35,441 nt of DNA from Methanobacterium sp. UBA279 (GCA_002502855.1 DAQK01000044.1:1-35441), one strand, 5' to 3'. Positions 9,450-17,765 are shown, numbered from the stretch's first letter. The notes: generated by a model from the sequence alone, not told the origin. Numbers and translations are program-made.

Positions 9450-10436
9450 ATGTACAAAATAGCAGTTATACCAGGAGACGGGATTGGAAAAGAAGTTATG
9501 GAAGCAACACTCCACGTGTTAGAAGCACTGGATATAGAATTTGATTATACCTTCGCCGATGCCGGTGATGAATATGAGGAGAAAACAGGGATTGCCCTGC
9601 CCCAGGTGACGGTCGACGTGGTAAAAGCATCACAGGCCTGCCTGTTTGGAGCGGCCGGTGAATCAGCAGCCGACGTAATAGTTAAGCTAAGACAGGAATT
9701 AGACCTCTACGTAAATCTAAGGCCGGTGAAATCTTACCCGGGCACCAACTCTCTATTTGATAATTTAGACTTCGTAATAGTCCGGGAAAACACAGAAGGA
9801 CTTTATATAGGTCTGGAAGAGTACACCGAGGACGGTGCCATAGCTAAACGTGTTATCACCAGAAAAGCCTCAGAGAGAATATGCAGATTCGCCTTTGAAT
9901 ATGCTAAAAAAACAGGAAGGGAAAAAGTTACAGCGGTGCATAAAGCTAATGTCCTTAAAAAAACTGATGGGATATTTAAAGGTACTTTCTATGATGTGGC
10001 TCGGGATTACCCGGATATGGAATTAGACGATCGATATGTAGATGCCACTGCCATGTTCTTCATCACCAGGCCCGAGATGTTTGATGTAATCGTTACCACC
10101 AACCTCTTCGGTGATATTCTATCTGATGAAGGTGCAGGACTAGTCGGGGGATTGGGACTGATCCCATCGGCCAACATAGGGGAAAATCAGGGATTATTCG
10201 AGCCAGTACACGGCTCAGCACCAAGTCATGCCGGGAAAGGCACAGCCAATCCTTCAGCCATGATTTTGTCAGCAGTTTTAATGCTGGATTACCTGAATGA
10301 AAGCGAAGCGGCACGGAAACTGGAAGATGCCCTGGTGGAAGTGTTAAGGGAGGGGAAAACAGTAACCAGGGATTTGGGTGGTAGTTCTTCTACCATGGAA
10401 ATGGCCGGTGCTGTGCGGAAGAAACTGGAAAATTAA
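9450..10436 (+). CDS. leuB: 3-isopropylmalate / homoisocitrate-type dehydrogenase
   Basis: A 328-residue beta-decarboxylating dehydrogenase of the isocitrate/isopropylmalate dehydrogenase family. Motifs include the N-terminal IPGDGIGKEV, the substrate-binding region VIVRENTEGLY, the Asp-rich metal site NLFGDILSDEGAGLVGGLG, and the cofactor loop FEPVHGSAPSHAGKGTANPSA. The ATG has AGGAG 7 nt upstream. Placement directly after leuCD indicates oxidation of 3-isopropylmalate in leucine synthesis, with use also possible in the citramalate route to isoleucine. Methanogens carry a second paralogue (AksF) that oxidises homoisocitrate for coenzyme B, and sequence reading alone cannot fully exclude that role. 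A strong T-rich terminator follows. Confidence 0.85.
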   Translation: MYKIAVIPGDGIGKEVMEATLHVLEALDIEFDYTFADAGDEYEEKTGIALPQVTVDVVKASQACLFGAAGESAADVIVKLRQELDLYVNLRPVKSYPGTNSLFDNLDFVIVRENTEGLYIGLEEYTEDGAIAKRVITRKASERICRFAFEYAKKTGREKVTAVHKANVLKKTDGIFKGTFYDVARDYPDMELDDRYVDATAMFFITRPEMFDVIVTTNLFGDILSDEGAGLVGGLGLIPSANIGENQGLFEPVHGSAPSHAGKGTANPSAMILSAVLMLDYLNESEAARKLEDALVEVLREGKTVTRDLGGSSSTMEMAGAVRKKLEN

Positions 10437-10439
10437 CTC

Positions 10440-10497
10440 ATTTTTTTTAAAATCTTTTTTTTATTTAATATCTTTTTCTTAAATCCGACTTTTTTTA
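10440..10497 (+). terminator. Multiple T-tract terminator after leuB
   Basis: Starting a few bases after the leuB stop are runs of eight, eight, five and seven T separated by short A/T segments. This is a textbook archaeal oligo-U termination region for the MarR-leuCDB transcript. Confidence 0.65.
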
Positions 10498-10532
10498 TCA
10501 ATTTATTTTCTAAGCAAAGTTAAAAAGATTAA

Positions 10533-10563
10533 AAATTTATAATAGAAATGATTCTATAAATTT
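10533..10563 (+). promoter_or_regulatory. TATA-like dyad upstream of the cysteine desulfurase
   Basis: AAATTTATA (10533-10541) and TATAAATTT (10555-10563) form a perfect 9-bp inverted repeat with a 13-nt spacer that itself contains AGAA...TTCT. Either arm can act as a TATA box, about 50-75 bp before the start codon. The dyad may also be a regulator site. Confidence 0.45.
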
Positions 10564-10610
10564 AAGCGTGGAAATGATTAATGATTTTATTTTCGTATGA
10601 GGTTAATTGA

Positions 10611-11810
10611 ATGAAAGTAGCCGATGTCAGAGCTGATATTCCCTTCCTGGATGAAGTCGTATATATAGATGCTGCCAGCACAACACCCACCCCTCAACCG
10701 GTGGTCGATGCCATGTGCGAATATTACTACCACTTTAATTCTAACACCGGTAGAGGAGCGTATAGGACCGCCATTAAAGCCACTGCCGAGGTCAGGAAGA
10801 CCAGAGAAAAACTGGCTAAATTTATAAACTCGGACCTACAGGAGATAATTTTCACTAAAAACACCACGGAAGCTATAAACTTAGTGGGTCATGGATTTAA
10901 ATTTGAAAAAGGTGATTCTATTATTGTCCCCAACATAGAACACCATTCCAATCTGTTGCCCTGGTTAAATCTCCAAAAAAAGGGTATAAATGTAAATATA
11001 ATTAAATCTGACGAGTATGGGAGGGTAAATCCGGCCGATATAGAAAATGCCATCGATGAAACAACAAAACTCGTCACTGTAACCCATGTCTCTAATTCTA
11101 TCGGTTCGCTCTTACCTGTTGAAGAGATAGGCAGAATAGTCAAGGAAAATAATGCATATTACATGGTTGATGCTGCCCAGTCCATGGGACATATGTCGTT
11201 AGATGTTAAAAAAATCCAGGCCGATTTCGTGGCTTCTCCGGGGCATAAAGGACTTTTAGGTCCTGTAGGGACGGGATTCTTGTACTGCAACCAGGAAATC
11301 ATTGAGGATCTTGAACCCATAAATTTAGGCGGTGGGACAGTTTCAGATGTCACTGAAGACGATTTTAACCTGTCTAAAGTACCCGGACGTTTTGAAGGCG
11401 GCACACAAAATATCTCAGGGATAATAGGCTTAGGAGCGGCAGTAGATTATTTAAATAGAATTGGAATGGAAAAGATTGAAGAACACGGAAAAAAACTCAC
11501 TAAATTCATGTATAATGGGATCAAAGAGATTGAAAACAGCATAGTTTACGGACATCCAGAAGCTATTTATGATATGGTGGGCTTTAATATAAGTGGAGTG
11601 AACTGCCACGATGTGGCCAAGATACTGGATGAGCAGAAAAACATCTGTGTAAGGAGCGGTATGCACTGCGCCATACCGGCCATAAGACAAATAGGGGCCT
11701 ACGATCTTGGAGGTACAGTCCGGGCATCAATTCACTATTACAACACCAAAGAAGAGATACAAACTTTAATAGACACTTTGGAAGAAATTTCCAGATACCT
11801 GGGAAATTAA
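10611..11810 (+). CDS. sufS: Cysteine desulfurase (SufS/CsdA-like, PLP-dependent)
   Basis: A 399-residue fold-type I PLP enzyme that removes sulfur from L-cysteine as enzyme persulfide, giving alanine. Visible residues are the PLP Schiff-base Lys213 in SPGHKGLLGP, the cofactor-contacting His pair in NIEHHSNLLPW (about 108-118), Asp187 in MVDAAQS, and the catalytic Cys353 in VRSGMHCAIPAI, matching the SufS-type RxGHHC motif. The N-terminal VYIDAASTTPTPQPVVDAM is also typical. The ATG follows GAGGT. No SufE or SufBC gene is in the window. Persulfide supply for Fe-S clusters or tRNA thiolation is likely; many methanogens lack such an enzyme, so its presence is informative. A microprotein gene follows after 15 bp. 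Confidence 0.9.
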   Translation: MKVADVRADIPFLDEVVYIDAASTTPTPQPVVDAMCEYYYHFNSNTGRGAYRTAIKATAEVRKTREKLAKFINSDLQEIIFTKNTTEAINLVGHGFKFEKGDSIIVPNIEHHSNLLPWLNLQKKGINVNIIKSDEYGRVNPADIENAIDETTKLVTVTHVSNSIGSLLPVEEIGRIVKENNAYYMVDAAQSMGHMSLDVKKIQADFVASPGHKGLLGPVGTGFLYCNQEIIEDLEPINLGGGTVSDVTEDDFNLSKVPGRFEGGTQNISGIIGLGAAVDYLNRIGMEKIEEHGKKLTKFMYNGIKEIENSIVYGHPEAIYDMVGFNISGVNCHDVAKILDEQKNICVRSGMHCAIPAIRQIGAYDLGGTVRASIHYYNTKEEIQTLIDTLEEISRYLGN

Positions 11811-11825
11811 AAAGGGGTAAAAATT

Positions 11826-11909
11826 ATGGACAGAGCGCAATGGATAGCGATATTTATCATACTTATAATGGCCATAAGTTCGGTAGCGTATATCGTTGCC
11901 TTCATTTAA
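11826..11909 (+). CDS. 27-residue single-span membrane microprotein
   Basis: A short reading frame with a good Shine-Dalgarno sequence (GGGGT at 11814-11818, 7 nt before the ATG) begins 15 bp after the cysteine desulfurase stop. The product starts MDRAQWIAIFIILIMAIS and continues with a second hydrophobic half ending in IVAFI and a TAA. It has a charged N-terminus of six residues and then about 21 hydrophobic residues, enough for one membrane helix. No cysteine or other catalytic residue is present. It is too short for standard gene callers. Its position suggests co-transcription with sufS, and it is followed by a 110-bp gap before ribH. The function is unknown. Confidence 0.6.
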   Translation: MDRAQWIAIFIILIMAISSVAYIVAFI

Positions 11910-12019
11910 ATTTCAACAAAATTAACTAAGATATAAAATTAACTGAATAAATAATATTCAAACCAGATACTGAATTAAAATTATTCTACAACTAAAACCA
12001 GGCTAATGGAGGAAATAAG

Positions 12020-12424
12020 ATGGTAAAAATAGGAGCAGTAGTAGCAGAATTCAATTTCGACATTACACAGATGATGCTGGACCTGGCACGGGAGCATGCT
12101 AAATTTCTGGATTCAGAGATAACCGAAGTAATCACCGTACCAGGAGTCTTTGACATGCCACTAGCAATTAAAAAACTCTTAAAAAATGATGACATAGATG
12201 CAGTAGTAACTTTAGGCGCAGTAATTGAAGGATCAACCTCACACGATGAAATAGTGATGCAGCACGCATCCCGTAAAATAGCTGATCTGGCACTGGAGTA
12301 TGACAAACCAGTTGCCCTGGGAATCACCGGACCAGGCATGACCAGGCTGGAAGCCCATCAGAGGGTGGACTATGCTAAAAGAGCCGTGGAAGCAGCTGTT
12401 AAAATGTGTAAACGGTTAGAATAA
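12020..12424 (+). CDS. ribH: 6,7-dimethyl-8-ribityllumazine synthase
   Basis: RibH condenses 5-amino-6-ribitylamino-uracil with 3,4-dihydroxy-2-butanone 4-phosphate to form lumazine, the riboflavin precursor that feeds FMN, FAD and indirectly F420-type flavin chemistry. The 134-residue length is typical of the short archaeal form. Motifs are AEFNFD near the N-terminus (substrate aromatic Phe), VPGVFDMPLAIKKL, the phosphate loop LGAVIEGSTSHDEIV with the catalytic His, and PVALGITGPGMT. The ATG has GGAGG placed 6-8 nt upstream (ATGGAGGAAATAAG). It is followed 50 bp later by the methanogenesis marker 11 gene on the same strand. Confidence 0.95.
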   Translation: MVKIGAVVAEFNFDITQMMLDLAREHAKFLDSEITEVITVPGVFDMPLAIKKLLKNDDIDAVVTLGAVIEGSTSHDEIVMQHASRKIADLALEYDKPVALGITGPGMTRLEAHQRVDYAKRAVEAAVKMCKRLE

Positions 12425-12474
12425 ACTATTTATAAATTTCATTCTTTTTAATTTCTTTATAGGAGATTTGGTTA

Positions 12475-13407
12475 ATGGAAATTTTAACGCCTCAGGATCT
12501 GAAAGACCAGTTTAAGGATCCCTGGATAGCCCCGTATAAGAAAGTCTTAACCATGGTTGATCAGGGAATGGTGGAACTGGTGGAATACCACCCCTGCGTA
12601 AGCGGTTCCCAGTGGATGGTATACCAGTATAAAAGGAGCAGCGACCTGGTGTTAGACTCTAGGAGGGATGGGGATAAGCACACCTACCTTTTAAAAGTTG
12701 GAAAAAGTGACATGAACTTAAAACCAAGTTTTAAGGCTGCTGGAATAGAGGAAGTATCTGTAGAGGGCGATGAAGTACGCGTAGTCCACGCTGGTTTAGC
12801 AGGCGCGGGTGTTGGCGCGGCGATGTGCCGGGGCATGGCCCAGGGTGTTAAAAGAGTCGAACTCTACGATGTAGGCGGCGGTTCCAAGCTCGGCCGTGCA
12901 GCGGTGGTCACACCAGTCATGGAGAAAGTAGTTCTGGGAATTGATGATACAGATACCAAGGAAGAGGGTGCCACCTGGACCCTGGCCAATAATGTGGGGA
13001 TGGAACTCAGTAAAATGGGATTCGAATATTTAGATCATATTACAGTCCAGCTTTACCCCCATAACCCTAATAAAACCCAAAACTGCGTGGCAATTGCCCT
13101 AGTATTCGCTGTTAAACCAGGAGAAAAAGATAAACTGGTAGAAAAGGCCAGTGAACTCCTTAAAAAACATACCCTATCAGATGATACATCAATAGCAGTC
13201 CTTGAAGGCTTTAAAGTCCCAGAGAAACTCAGGGAATATGGTGAAGCTGCTAAAAAGTCCATGATCTACCTGGAAGAGACCCAAAAAGTAGCGGAGGAAT
13301 TGGGCATACAACTGGTGGAGGTTACCGGAGCCCAGGGAGAAATAGGTGCTTTAGCCGCTTTAGGACTCTATAATAATGTAGAAGAAGCAGCAAAGGTTTA
13401 TTATTGA
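12475..13407 (+). CDS. Methanogenesis marker protein 11
   Basis: A 310-residue protein of the methanogenesis marker 11 family, found essentially in all methanogens but of unproven function. The C-terminal half begins with VVLGIDDTDTKEEGATW (153-169), an Asp-rich motif also present in the tRNA-Ile2 agmatinylcytidine synthase TiaS, suggesting a nucleotide-binding or nucleotidyl-transfer fold. The N-terminal half carries an aromatic/Cys region (EYHPCVSGSQWMVYQYKR) and a Gly-rich GLAGAGVGAAMCRGMAQG. No membrane segments are seen. AGGAGAT lies 7 nt before the ATG. The family assignment is confident from overall pattern; the enzymatic role is inference from the GIDDTD motif only. Confidence 0.85.
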   Translation: MEILTPQDLKDQFKDPWIAPYKKVLTMVDQGMVELVEYHPCVSGSQWMVYQYKRSSDLVLDSRRDGDKHTYLLKVGKSDMNLKPSFKAAGIEEVSVEGDEVRVVHAGLAGAGVGAAMCRGMAQGVKRVELYDVGGGSKLGRAAVVTPVMEKVVLGIDDTDTKEEGATWTLANNVGMELSKMGFEYLDHITVQLYPHNPNKTQNCVAIALVFAVKPGEKDKLVEKASELLKKHTLSDDTSIAVLEGFKVPEKLREYGEAAKKSMIYLEETQKVAEELGIQLVEVTGAQGEIGALAALGLYNNVEEAAKVYY

Positions 13408-13420
13408 TTTTTTATTTTAA
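13408..13420 (+). terminator. T-tract after the marker 11 gene
   Basis: TTTTTTATTTT directly follows the stop codon, in the 44-bp gap between convergent genes. Confidence 0.45.
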
Positions 13421-13451
13421 CAAGTGGAGACAAGGCAAATTCCCTTATCTA

Positions 13452-15164
13452 TCAAGTGAAGATCAAATTCAAAAACATCCCCTCATTAACGTTGGCGAAG
13501 GTCATATCTACCTTATCTTCACGTTCGATTTCGATTCTGATTACCATATTATTTAGATAAATGTAATAATTGCTTTCAGGGTTCTGATCATTGAAAACGA
13601 TATTTCGGTATCTTACCCCATTAATATAAACCCCGTATGTACCGTTTTCAAAAATTCCCTTGGTGCTGGCCACCCTCTGGTCATCGATATATACGTTTAC
13701 AATTCTTCCATTATCCGCCCCAGTTTTAACGAATACTCCTTCTTCAACGGTTAAATTTTCATAATTTTCTACTGGAACAATTTTTTCTGCATAGAGGTTT
13801 TTGAAGACATTCCTGACATCACTGTCCCTTATCACATCACTGACATTTAATCCCAGGAAGGTTCTGGCATCTGAGGGTATACGCATCACATTATCCTCTC
13901 CAGGAACCGTTTGATTAAGGGAGTATCTCAGACTATTTATATAAATGTTATCTCCGTAACCAAAACCCAAAGAATCCATAGCCTCCTGGGGCATTCTTAT
14001 AAGGGTTGATTCATTTTCCAGGGCGCTGTCTACTGTATATGGGCCTCGGAGGTCGTAACTTTTATTGTTTTCATTGGGGCCCCAGATTATTAAATTACGA
14101 GAAGTTGGTTCGATGCTTATTTTACCATCTTCAAAGTGAGAAGCCCCTAAAAGAGTGGTGACCATGGCGATTAATATAAGGCCCGATACAATTATGGGCG
14201 CGTGCATATAAAAGAAGGATTTAAGTGTTTGCCATCTTCCTTCAGGCTTTCTCATCACGTTATAGGACATTCTAATTATTTTAACCAGATAATATACGGC
14301 AACGACTACTCCGGCGATGGAAATGATTAATCCCAGTTCTACAGGCACGGGCCTAATGAAGAAAGTGCTGAAGACGCCCAAAAATATCAGTGAAAGCCCT
14401 AAGATCTCCATACGTATGGATCTGCCCAGGGAGTCGATCATGGTCACTCTTCCGTACTCGGTAGCCCTTTGAACTATGGTCCTTACCACTTCGGTGGCTA
14501 CCACGTTGAGTTCGTGGAGTGAAGATAGCATGTGATGAATTTCACCGATATCCACTTCTTTTATCCTTAAACCCATCACATCTGCATCCAGAACGATTCC
14601 CACATCTACACCATAGTCATCTTCCAGTTTTAGCCGGTTCAGGAAGGATCTTTTAGCAGCGAACTGTCCACTGAGGGGTTGGGCAAACTTCAATTCGGGG
14701 AAAAAGAAATTCAAGAGGGGTTTGGCAGTTAACTCGGTTACCCGTCCAGCTGCCCTTTTAAACTTGGTCTTGGTGATATCGGCCTCCCCATTAATAATGG
14801 GTTTGATGATACTATCCACCTGTTGGGGGTTTAAATTTTCGATATCTGCATCTAAAAAGACTACTATATCACCATTTGAATTTTTAAATCCAGTTTTTAT
14901 GGCAGCACCCTTTCCTCTGTTTTTAACATGCTGAATAACCGTGGCACCTGCATTTTCTGCCACCTCCGCCGTGTCATCGTAGGAACCATCATCAACAACG
15001 ATGATCTCGTCGATGTAACCTACCTTTTTTACAGTTTTAACCACGTGACCAACGGTTTTTGCCTCGTTAAAAGCGGGGATGATCACGGAAACCGACATAT
15101 CACTGGAGTTAACAGTTTTAATAGCACCGAAGATCGAAAGCAAAAATAGGATGATCCATAACAC
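13452..15164 (-). CDS. Membrane-bound family 2 glycosyltransferase with a C-terminal exterior domain
   Basis: A 570-residue protein. After a short hydrophobic N-terminus (5-18), a GT-A glycosyltransferase domain of family GT2 spans about 24-240, with VSVIIPAFNEAKTVGHVV, the nucleotide-binding VDDGSYDDT (57-65), KNRGKGAAIKTGF and the metal-binding FLDADIE. It resembles polyprenyl-phosphate sugar transferases and glucosyl-3-phosphoglycerate synthases. Two helices (252-271, 276-296) and a third (322-342) follow, then about 230 residues (343-570) with six Asn-X-Ser/Thr sequons (Asn 367, 384, 417, 440, 470, 507) and no recognised domain, predicted outside the cell. Two segments in it (RMPQEAMDSLGFGYGDNIYI and RIPSDARTFLGLNVSDVI) look like a repeat. 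The GTG start has GGTG upstream; a later ATG (15098) has weaker support. Acceptor and sugar are unknown. Confidence 0.8.
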   Translation of the reverse strand: MLWIILFLLSIFGAIKTVNSSDMSVSVIIPAFNEAKTVGHVVKTVKKVGYIDEIIVVDDGSYDDTAEVAENAGATVIQHVKNRGKGAAIKTGFKNSNGDIVVFLDADIENLNPQQVDSIIKPIINGEADITKTKFKRAAGRVTELTAKPLLNFFFPELKFAQPLSGQFAAKRSFLNRLKLEDDYGVDVGIVLDADVMGLRIKEVDIGEIHHMLSSLHELNVVATEVVRTIVQRATEYGRVTMIDSLGRSIRMEILGLSLIFLGVFSTFFIRPVPVELGLIISIAGVVVAVYYLVKIIRMSYNVMRKPEGRWQTLKSFFYMHAPIIVSGLILIAMVTTLLGASHFEDGKISIEPTSRNLIIWGPNENNKSYDLRGPYTVDSALENESTLIRMPQEAMDSLGFGYGDNIYINSLRYSLNQTVPGEDNVMRIPSDARTFLGLNVSDVIRDSDVRNVFKNLYAEKIVPVENYENLTVEEGVFVKTGADNGRIVNVYIDDQRVASTKGIFENGTYGVYINGVRYRNIVFNDQNPESNYYIYLNNMVIRIEIEREDKVDMTFANVNEGMFLNLIFT

Positions 15165-15206
15165 GTAGATTGCACCTTCAAAAAATTTCTTTAGTTAAAT
15201 TCATCA

Positions 15207-15218
15207 TCAAGTATATAT
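15207..15218 (-). promoter_or_regulatory. TATA box for the glycosyltransferase gene
   Basis: GTTATATATACT on the minus strand lies about 45 bp before the GTG start. The 227-bp divergent region to purE also holds a tandem T5-6CCCAAT motif (about 15244-15271) and a plus-strand TATA candidate, GCATATAATTTTAG, near 15299. Confidence 0.45.
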
Positions 15219-15391
15219 AACCATTTGTATAGGTCTACTTTAATTTTTTCCCAATTTTTTTCCCAATTCTTCTAAAAAACTTTATTTACTTTTCTTGTGC
15301 ATATAATTTTAGTATATGGGGATATTAAATTAATCTAAAAACTGGAAATGAATTACCTACCTAGATAAATGAACTCAAACTGGTGGAAGTT

Positions 15392-16396
15392 ATGGAACCA
15401 AAAATTATGATACTCCTGGGGAGTGCATCTGATTTTGCCATTGCAGAGAAAGCGATAAATATTCTGGAAACCATGGAAATCCCCTACGACTTACACGTGG
15501 CTTCAGCCCACCGCACTCACCAAAAAGTCAAACAGATAGTCACCGAATCCACCAACAACGGGGTGGAAGTTTTCATGGGAATCGCCGGACTTTCAGCCCA
15601 CTTACCAGGGATCATAGCCGCTAACACCCACAAACCAGTGGTTGGTGTACCGGTTAATGTTAAACTGGAAGGACTGGATGCACTATTTGCCTCGGTACAG
15701 ATGCCCCAGGGAGCTCCGGTAGCTACAGTGGGTATTGACCGGGGTGAAAATGGGGCCATACTTGCTTCCCAGATAATAGGAATCCGCGACCACAAAGTCA
15801 GGAGAAATCTCTCCCACATGCGCCGGGAATTCTTCTTCAAAGTTGATAAGGATGAAAAAAGCCTGGAGGATAAGCTCAAGGGTAAATATTACACTAAAAA
15901 CATATTCGAAGAAAAACTGGATAATTCAACGAATAAAATAGATAATGGAGACAAGCCAGATATAGCCATCATCGCCGGTAGCTATACAGATATCAAAGTA
16001 GCTGAGAAAACCACGGGCTTACTGAATAAATTGAACATCACCTATGATCTGAAAATTATATCCCCCATAAGAGACCCCGAGGCATTCGAAGAATACATGG
16101 GTGAAATGGAGGATGTTAAACTATTCATTGCTATTTCTGGACTGTCGGCACATGTAACCGGTTCGGTGGTGGCCTACACCGAAAAACCAGTGATAGGCGT
16201 GCCCTGTTCCATAAGACTAGACGGCTTAGACGCCCTGCTTTCCATGGTAGACATGCCCCCTGGTGTCCCGGTAGCCACCATGGGCATAGATGAGGGCGGT
16301 AACGCAGCACTACTTGCGGCTGAAATGCTGGCCATAGGAAATGAGGAATTACAGGATAATCTACTGAATTTAAAGAAAAATCAGGAGCATAGTTGA
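15392..16396 (+). CDS. purE: PurE-type phosphoribosylaminoimidazole carboxylase, two tandem PurE domains
   Basis: PurE acts in purine synthesis at the AIR to CAIR step. The 334-residue protein contains two PurE domains. Domain 1 (about 1-150) has the phosphate-binding GSASDFAIAEK, the active-site SAHRTHQK, and GIAGLSAHLPGIIAANT. Domain 2 (about 190-330) has the same fold pattern (GSYTDIKVAEK, AISGLSAHVTGSVVAYT, VPCSIRLDGLDALLSMV), but the SAHR motif is ISPIRDP, so the catalytic His is missing. Domain 1 is therefore probably catalytic and domain 2 structural or regulatory. Tandem PurE proteins are known in Methanobacteriales. An in-frame GTG at 15383 is part of the binding site (GGTGG, 5 nt before the ATG at 15392), so the ATG was chosen. 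No purK is nearby. Confidence 0.92.
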   Translation: MEPKIMILLGSASDFAIAEKAINILETMEIPYDLHVASAHRTHQKVKQIVTESTNNGVEVFMGIAGLSAHLPGIIAANTHKPVVGVPVNVKLEGLDALFASVQMPQGAPVATVGIDRGENGAILASQIIGIRDHKVRRNLSHMRREFFFKVDKDEKSLEDKLKGKYYTKNIFEEKLDNSTNKIDNGDKPDIAIIAGSYTDIKVAEKTTGLLNKLNITYDLKIISPIRDPEAFEEYMGEMEDVKLFIAISGLSAHVTGSVVAYTEKPVIGVPCSIRLDGLDALLSMVDMPPGVPVATMGIDEGGNAALLAAEMLAIGNEELQDNLLNLKKNQEHS

Positions 16397-16412
16397 TAAA
16401 GAGGGGTTAGAT

Positions 16413-17720
16413 ATGGATAATTTAAAGGACTTTCTCCAGGTACTGGAGCAGGAATTCCAGGTAATCGAAGTGGATCAAGAGGTATCCCTGGAATATGAAG
16501 TAGCCAAAATACTTAAAGACAATCCAAAAGATTTGATCATATTTAATAATATAGCAGGTAGTGATAAACGGATAATATCCGGTATATGCAACACCAGGGA
16601 GAAGATTGCCCGGTCACTGGATGTGAAGGTGCCTGAAATTGGTAGTAGAATAATTAATGCCATGGAAAACCCCATACCAATTACTGATATTCAAAGTACA
16701 GATGATAACTTCCCTGTTTCTGGGAAACCAGACTTTAAAGAAATTCTTAAAGAAATTCCCATTCCCACCTACTATAAAAATGATGCTGGCCCCTACATAA
16801 CCGCGGGGGTGATCATAGCCAAAGACCCGGAAACCGGGATAAGAAACGCTTCCATCCACAGAATGCTGGTAAAAGAGGGTAACCGGATGGGAGTAAGGAT
16901 CGTTCCCAGAAATCTTTACACCTATCATCAGAAGGCAGAAAAATTAGATGAACCACTGGAGATAGCCATAGCCATAGGCATGCACCCAGCCACACTTCTC
17001 GCCTCTTGCACATCCATACCCATAACTGCAGACGAAGTGGAAGTGGCTAACAACTTCCACCAGGGCGAGATGAAACTCATAAAATGTGATACAGTGGATA
17101 TAGAAGCACCGGATTGTGAGATACTCCTTGAAGGACAAATTCTACCACATGAAAGGACAGAGGAAGGTCCGTTTGTTGATCTCACCGATACTTATGATGT
17201 GATACGTAGAGAACCGGTGATTGAAGTTACAGAAATGCACTTAAAGGAAGATCCACTATTTCATGCCATCATGCCCGCTGGACTGGAGCATAAACTCCTC
17301 CAGGGACTGCCCCAGGAGCCAAGGATATTTAACATAGTCCGGAACACAGTCCCCACGGTGAAAAATGTTGTCTTAACTGAGGGGGGCTGCTGCTGGTTAC
17401 ATGCAGCTGTGTCCATCCAGAAACAAACACAGGGCGATGGAAAAAACGTTTTAATGGCTGCCTTAACGGCCCATCCATCACTTAAACATTGTGTGGTGGT
17501 TGATGAGGATATAGATGTCTTTAATAGTGATGATATAGAATATGCCATCGCTACCAGGGTTAAAGGAGACGATGATTTGATTGTTATTCCCGGGGCTCGT
17601 GGGTCATCACTCGATCCAACCGCTACCCCTGATGGGACCACTACCAAGATAGGGATTGATGCCACCAAACCCCTGGATAAACTGGAGAAGTTTGAGAGGG
17701 TCAGTCGATCTGAGTACTGA
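16413..17720 (+). CDS. UbiD family decarboxylase
   Basis: A 435-residue member of the UbiD family, which uses prenylated FMN to decarboxylate unsaturated carboxylic acids. Family features are the prFMN/metal-binding region GIRNASIHRMLV (142-153), the Arg-containing RMGVRIVPRNLYTYHQKAE, and the acid motif HERTEEGPFVDLTDTYD (246-262) corresponding to the catalytic Glu/Arg/Glu network; the C-terminal region ends with VIPGARGSSLDPTA. The gene begins 17 bp after purE with GAGGGG upstream. Archaea lack ubiquinone; an archaeal UbiD homologue has been shown to be anhydromevalonate phosphate decarboxylase in the modified mevalonate pathway, and this protein is a reasonable candidate for that step, but other UbiD paralogues exist in methanogens. 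Substrate is thus inference. Confidence 0.88.
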   Translation: MDNLKDFLQVLEQEFQVIEVDQEVSLEYEVAKILKDNPKDLIIFNNIAGSDKRIISGICNTREKIARSLDVKVPEIGSRIINAMENPIPITDIQSTDDNFPVSGKPDFKEILKEIPIPTYYKNDAGPYITAGVIIAKDPETGIRNASIHRMLVKEGNRMGVRIVPRNLYTYHQKAEKLDEPLEIAIAIGMHPATLLASCTSIPITADEVEVANNFHQGEMKLIKCDTVDIEAPDCEILLEGQILPHERTEEGPFVDLTDTYDVIRREPVIEVTEMHLKEDPLFHAIMPAGLEHKLLQGLPQEPRIFNIVRNTVPTVKNVVLTEGGCCWLHAAVSIQKQTQGDGKNVLMAALTAHPSLKHCVVVDEDIDVFNSDDIEYAIATRVKGDDDLIVIPGARGSSLDPTATPDGTTTKIGIDATKPLDKLEKFERVSRSEY

Positions 17721-17765
17721 GATAATAGTTATCAGAAGACTGAAAATAAAATTCAAATTATATAT

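Noticed and set aside
15244..15271. Tandem T5-6CCCAAT motif upstream of purE
   Set aside because: Only two short copies in a T-rich stretch; not enough to call a repeat element or operator.
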